Source: Nitrospirillum amazonense
GTDB taxonomy: Bacteria; Pseudomonadota; Alphaproteobacteria; Azospirillales; Azospirillaceae
NCBI RefSeq assembly: GCF_007828045.1
Contig: NZ_VITN01000010.1
Span: 148,595-212,594, forward strand
DNA length: 64,000 nucleotides
Direction of reading: 5' to 3'
The notes under the pieces are model-generated. The model saw only the letters and a program-made list of their open reading frames with translations. It did no database searches and had not been told where the DNA came from. Each line of letters opens with the position of its first letter. Position 1 is the stretch's first letter. Of this stretch, positions 61,044 through 64,000 are shown piece after piece. The position numbers and the translations under genes were made by a program.

Positions 61044-61891
61044 TGGCCGACGCGCGGGGCCCGGATGAGGAATGGAGCGCCGCCCCCGCCCTTGAGCCGG
61101 CGGGCGAGGGGGAGCCCGCCTTACTGGTCGACCTTGGGGAATTCGAAGGCCCCATCGACCTGCTGCTGACCCTGGCCCGCGACCAGAAGGTCGATCTCAC
61201 CCGCATCTCCATCCTGGCCCTGGCCGAGCAGTACTTGGCCTTCGTGGAAGAGGCGCGGCGCCTGCGGCTGGAGGTGGCGGCCGATTACCTGGTGACCGCC
61301 GCCTGGCTGGCCTATCTCAAATCCCGCCTGCTGCTGCCCACGCCCGAGACGGAGGAGCCGACGGGCGAGGAACTGGCGCAGGCCCTGGCCTTCCAGCTGC
61401 AACGGCTGGAGGCCATGCAGAACGCGGCCGCCCGCCTGATGGCCCGGCCGCGCCTGGGCCGCGACGTCTTCCCCCGGGGCGCACCCGAAGATCTGCCGGT
61501 GTTCGAACGGCGGGTGACGGAGGTGACGCTCTATGATCTGCTGCGCGCCTATGGCGACATTAAGCGCCGGCAACAGAAGACCGGCCCGCTGCACCTGCCG
61601 CCGGTGGATCTGTTCACCATCGAGGATGCCATCCGCCGGGTGGAGGCCATGCTGGGCCGCCTGCCGGACTGGACCCGCCTGGACCGTTTCCTGCCGCCGG
61701 ACTGGCGCGGCGGCACCAGCCGGGAGGACAAGCTGAAGGCCCGGTCCGCCCTGGCGGCGACCTTCGTCGCCACCCTGGAACTGGCCAAGGCCGGCCAGTT
61801 GGAGGTGCGGCAGGACGGCACCTTCGGCCCCCTGTACGTTCGCCGCACCGATACGCCCGCCGCACCGCCGACCCCGGATAAAGAGCCATGA
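61043..61891 (+). CDS. scpA: Segregation and condensation protein A (kleisin)
   Basis: A 282-residue kleisin that links SMC heads and ScpB in chromosome condensation. The N-terminal motif LVDLGEFEGPIDLLLTLARD follows an acidic lead (GPDEEWSAAPALEPAGEGE). The next parts are KVDLTRISILALAEQYLAFV and YLVTAAWLAYLKSRLLLP. The C-terminal winged-helix region carries FVATLELAKAGQLEVRQDG. It overlaps both the M50 gene and scpB, so the trio is translated as a unit. Confidence 0.95.
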   Translation: MADARGPDEEWSAAPALEPAGEGEPALLVDLGEFEGPIDLLLTLARDQKVDLTRISILALAEQYLAFVEEARRLRLEVAADYLVTAAWLAYLKSRLLLPTPETEEPTGEELAQALAFQLQRLEAMQNAAARLMARPRLGRDVFPRGAPEDLPVFERRVTEVTLYDLLRAYGDIKRRQQKTGPLHLPPVDLFTIEDAIRRVEAMLGRLPDWTRLDRFLPPDWRGGTSREDKLKARSALAATFVATLELAKAGQLEVRQDGTFGPLYVRRTDTPAAPPTPDKEP

Positions 61892-62541
61892 CCGCTGAAA
61901 CCGTCATAGAGGCGCCTGTCGAACTGGAAGAGGGCTTCGACCGCCGCGCCCAACAGTTGCGCCTGGTGGAGGCGGTGCTGTTCGCCTCGGCCGAGCCGGT
62001 GGAGGAGGCCGCCCTGGCCGCCCGCCTGGGCGAGGGCGCGGACCTGCGCGGCCTGCTGGACGAGTTGCAGGCCCATTACAGCCATCGCGGCGTGCACCTG
62101 GTGGCGGCGGCCGGCCGTTGGGCCTTTCGGACGGCGCCGGACCTGGCGCCCCTGCTGCAGCGGGAAACGGAGGTCACCTCCCGCCTGTCCCGCGCCGCCG
62201 TGGAGACGCTGTCCATCATCGCCTATCACCAGCCGGTGACCCGGGCGGAGATCGAGAGCATCCGCGGTGTCGCCACCAGCAAGGGCACGCTGGACATCCT
62301 GATGGAGGCCGGCTGGATCAAGCCGGGCCGCCGGCGCGAAACGCCGGGCCGGCCGCTCACCTGGCTGACCACCCCGGCTTTCCTGGATCATTTCGGCTTG
62401 GAATCGTTGCGCGACCTGCCGGGTGTGGACGATTTGCGCGCCGCCGGCCTGCTGGACGCCCGCCCGGCCATCACCACCCTGTTCTCGCGCGGCGACGACG
62501 CCGCACTGCCCCGGGCGGTGGAAGACAGCGCGGAGGATTAA
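61888..62541 (+). CDS. scpB: Segregation and condensation protein B
   Basis: A 217-residue partner of ScpA in the SMC complex. Two winged-helix domains are visible: RLVEAVLFASAEPVEEAALA at the start, and SRAAVETLSIIAYHQPVTRA with IESIRGVATSKGTLDIL in the second. PGRPLTWLTTPAFLDHFGL then follows as usual. It starts with ATG overlapping the scpA stop by 4 bases. The tat genes, which often follow scpB in related bacteria, are not present here. Confidence 0.95.
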   Translation: MTAETVIEAPVELEEGFDRRAQQLRLVEAVLFASAEPVEEAALAARLGEGADLRGLLDELQAHYSHRGVHLVAAAGRWAFRTAPDLAPLLQRETEVTSRLSRAAVETLSIIAYHQPVTRAEIESIRGVATSKGTLDILMEAGWIKPGRRRETPGRPLTWLTTPAFLDHFGLESLRDLPGVDDLRAAGLLDARPAITTLFSRGDDAALPRAVEDSAED

Positions 62542-62563
62542 GCCTGCGGGATCCGCCCACGCG

Positions 62564-63028
62564 TCACTTCGCGCTCGCCTCGCAGGCGGCGACCGCCTCG
62601 GCCACCATTTGGTCCACCTCCTTGTCGCCGGTGGCCTTCAGCCAGCCGCGCAGGGGCTTGATCAGGTCGGGATGGGCGCACAGCGCCGCCGCCTCGAACA
62701 CGGTGGGGTAGATGCCCTCGGCGCTCAGCGCCTCCAGCACATGGGGGCGGGCCAGGTCGCCGTCGCGTTGGGCCAGGGCCACCAGCGCCTCGGCACGCAC
62801 GCTGTCGTCCTCATCGTTCAGCGCCTGGACCAGGGCGTCGCGCACGGCCTTGGTATCCACCTCCGACTGGCCCAGCAGGAAAACCGCCCAGTCGCGGTTG
62901 GCGGCGTCGGGGTCCTTGAAGAAAGACAGCAGGCGCTTGATCGTGGTCGTGTCGTCCGCCTCGATCTCCACATCCTCGTCCACCAGAACCCGCAGGAAGT
63001 CCGCCGGCGGCATGTAATCCTTGGCCAT
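62564..63028 (-). CDS. HEAT-repeat-like protein of unknown function
   Basis: A 154-residue cytoplasmic protein. Two helix pairs have HEAT/PBS-lyase spacing: NRDWAVFLLGQSEVDTKAVR and DDSVRAEALVALAQRDGDLA. They are followed by a third helix pair with AAALCAHPDLIKPLRGWLKA. Such repeats bind other proteins; no catalytic motif is present. The start MAKDYMPPADFLRVLVDEDV is acidic. It converges on scpB, with 22 bases between stop codons, and is divergent from the SCO gene. Confidence 0.75.
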   Translation of the reverse strand: MAKDYMPPADFLRVLVDEDVEIEADDTTTIKRLLSFFKDPDAANRDWAVFLLGQSEVDTKAVRDALVQALNDEDDSVRAEALVALAQRDGDLARPHVLEALSAEGIYPTVFEAAALCAHPDLIKPLRGWLKATGDKEVDQMVAEAVAACEASAK

Positions 63029-63218
63029 TCGCGTGTCCTTTTCTCACCGTGCCCGGATGGGCCGTCCCCTTGGTCGGCGGGCCCGTCGATCGCAGGGGAT
63101 AGTCGGGCGGGGCCACCCTTGTAAAGGGCGCATCGGTCGGGTGGGAAGGGTGCTGAACCTTGACCTGGCGCGCGGTCGGGTTCCAAATGGCGGGCCCCTG
63201 GGTTGCCTTGAGCCTGCC

Positions 63219-63905
63219 ATGCCCCACCAGCCCGAGTCCCGCCAAACTGGACCGTCCCGCCGCTTCGCCGTCCTGCGTTGGGCGGGGCCCGCCCTGGTGC
63301 TGGGTGCCGTCGCCATCGGCGCCTGGGGCGTCATCGGCCGACCGCTGACGACGCCAAGACAGGACGGTGTGACCAGCTTGGCCGCCATCGGCGGCCCCTT
63401 CGCCCTGACCGACCAGGACGGCAGGGCGGTCACGGACAAGACCTACGCCGGCAAGGTCCTGATGGTCATGTTCGGCTACACCAACTGTCCCGACGTCTGC
63501 CCCACGGGCCTGGCGTCCATGAGCGTCATCCTGGACAGCCTGGGGCCGGACGCCGACCGGGTGCAGGGCCTGTTCATCACCGTCGATCCGGCGCGCGACA
63601 CCACGGCGGTGCTGAAGGACTACATGTCCAATTTCAATCCGCACATCGCGGCGCTGACCGGCACGGCCGAACAGGTCGCCCAGGCCGCCGCCAGCTACAA
63701 GGTGGAATACCGCAAGGTCTCGACCGACGGCACGCCGCTGCCCCCCGACGCGCACCCGTCCGACTATGGCATGGACCACAACGCCGCCATCTTCCTGATG
63801 GACCCGGCCGGCCACCTGAAAAGCACCATCAACCCCTTCGAACCGCCAACCACGGCGGAGGGCAAGGTGCGGCATGCCTTGGGGCTGCCGGTGGCGGCCG
63901 ACTGA
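63219..63905 (+). CDS. SCO1/SenC-family copper chaperone
   Basis: A 228-residue membrane-anchored thioredoxin-fold protein that helps assemble the CuA centre of cytochrome oxidase. The N-terminal helix (RWAGPALVLGAVAIGAWGVI) anchors it facing the periplasm. The copper site is complete: CPDVC in FGYTNCPDVCPTGLAS and the distal His in DYGMDHNAAIFLMD. FALTDQDGRAVTDKTYAGKV is the usual strand before it. The ATG at 63219 leaves a short cytoplasmic tail. No oxidase genes are in the window. The last codon is directly next to the intron-like sequence. Confidence 0.9.
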   Translation: MPHQPESRQTGPSRRFAVLRWAGPALVLGAVAIGAWGVIGRPLTTPRQDGVTSLAAIGGPFALTDQDGRAVTDKTYAGKVLMVMFGYTNCPDVCPTGLASMSVILDSLGPDADRVQGLFITVDPARDTTAVLKDYMSNFNPHIAALTGTAEQVAQAAASYKVEYRKVSTDGTPLPPDAHPSDYGMDHNAAIFLMDPAGHLKSTINPFEPPTTAEGKVRHALGLPVAAD

Positions 63906-64000
63906 ATCGGGTAGGGGGAAGGTTCACACCTCCCCCCTCCCACACCACCGTACGTACGGTTCCGTATACGGCGGTTCATGAAGCGTGGTTTAGGCGTTGA
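63906..64000 (-). mobile_element. Group II intron 3' end (domains V and VI), truncated by the window
   Basis: On the minus strand the last bases fold as in group II intron domain V. ACCGCCGT (63968-63975) pairs with ACGGTGGT (63944-63951), and an inner TACG/CGTA stem is closed by a GAAC loop (63955-63966) with a small bulge. A second hairpin follows (ACCTCCCCCC with GGGGGAAGGT, positions 63914-63937), in the domain VI position. The sequence then runs to CTACCCGAT, a familiar intron 3' end, next to the SCO stop codon. The reverse-transcriptase ORF would lie beyond the window edge. I see no coding part of it here. Confidence 0.6.

Overview
The window is about 64 kb of very GC-rich DNA with strong G/C third-codon bias. 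Gene content and gene order point to an alphaproteobacterium. The supporting blocks are rpsF-rpsR-rplI, fabD-fabG-acpP-fabF-mltG, pepA/holC next to lptF-lptG, surA-pdxA-rsmA, and erpA<>dgt-argS-SPOR-nagZ-M50 peptidase-scpA-scpB. I infer Rhodospirillales, most likely near Azospirillaceae; no rRNA is present to confirm this. Most of the window is ordinary chromosomal backbone with small accessory insertions. Layout: 1-1145 holds the end-truncated gene of a kinase-fold protein without catalytic residues, facing a PAS-GGDEF-EAL protein. 3.8-6.3 kb has an NTF2-like exported protein, an orphan NMT1/THI5-type binding protein and a FolM-like SDR. 6.3-6.6 kb carries two identical tRNA-Val(CAC) genes. 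6.7-12.6 kb has a putative glycosyltransferase, an orphan molybdenum-hydroxylase maturation set (XdhC, MocA-like fusion, unusual CoxG) and an unknown protein. 12.6-18.7 kb has a ClC-CBS channel, a MarR regulator, a VOC protein, a ferredoxin facing a TetR regulator, and a chemoreceptor. 18.7-19.8 kb has a gluzincin-like gene broken across several frames behind a small membrane protein. 19.9-21.3 kb is the rpsF operon. 21.4-31.5 kb is accessory: a TPR-glycosyltransferase fusion, a phospholipase-D-like protein, a large exported solenoid protein overlapping a DUF3142 gene, and a divergent EamA exporter/LysR pair. 31.6-36.4 kb is the fatty-acid synthesis operon ending in mltG. 36.5-44.4 kb has a small Cys-rich protein, an HPP-CBS membrane protein, a small periplasmic protein, a SulP/carbonic anhydrase operon, an OmpR/EnvZ-type two-component pair and a GH5-like exported glycosidase. 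44.5-52.6 kb has holC, pepA, lptF, lptG, surA, pdxA and rsmA. 52.7-63.9 kb has a small lipoprotein, xthA, erpA, dgt, a DUF805 protein, argS, SPOR, nagZ, an M50 protease, scpA, scpB, a HEAT-like protein and a SCO/SenC copper chaperone. The last ~95 bases look like the 3' end of a group II intron (domains V and VI) on the minus strand. How the genes work together: the envelope theme is strong (lptF/G, surA, nagZ, mltG, SPOR, fatty-acid synthesis). A bicarbonate module (SulP plus beta-carbonic anhydrase) and a metal-cofactor theme (XdhC/MocA/CoxG, ErpA, ferredoxin, SCO) are also visible. I found no clear large new multi-gene system. The best leads are the pseudokinase, the lipoprotein/DUF3142/PLD neighbourhood, the compact CoxG, the broken gluzincin gene and the intron end. 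No CRISPR array, rRNA or complete insertion sequence was seen.
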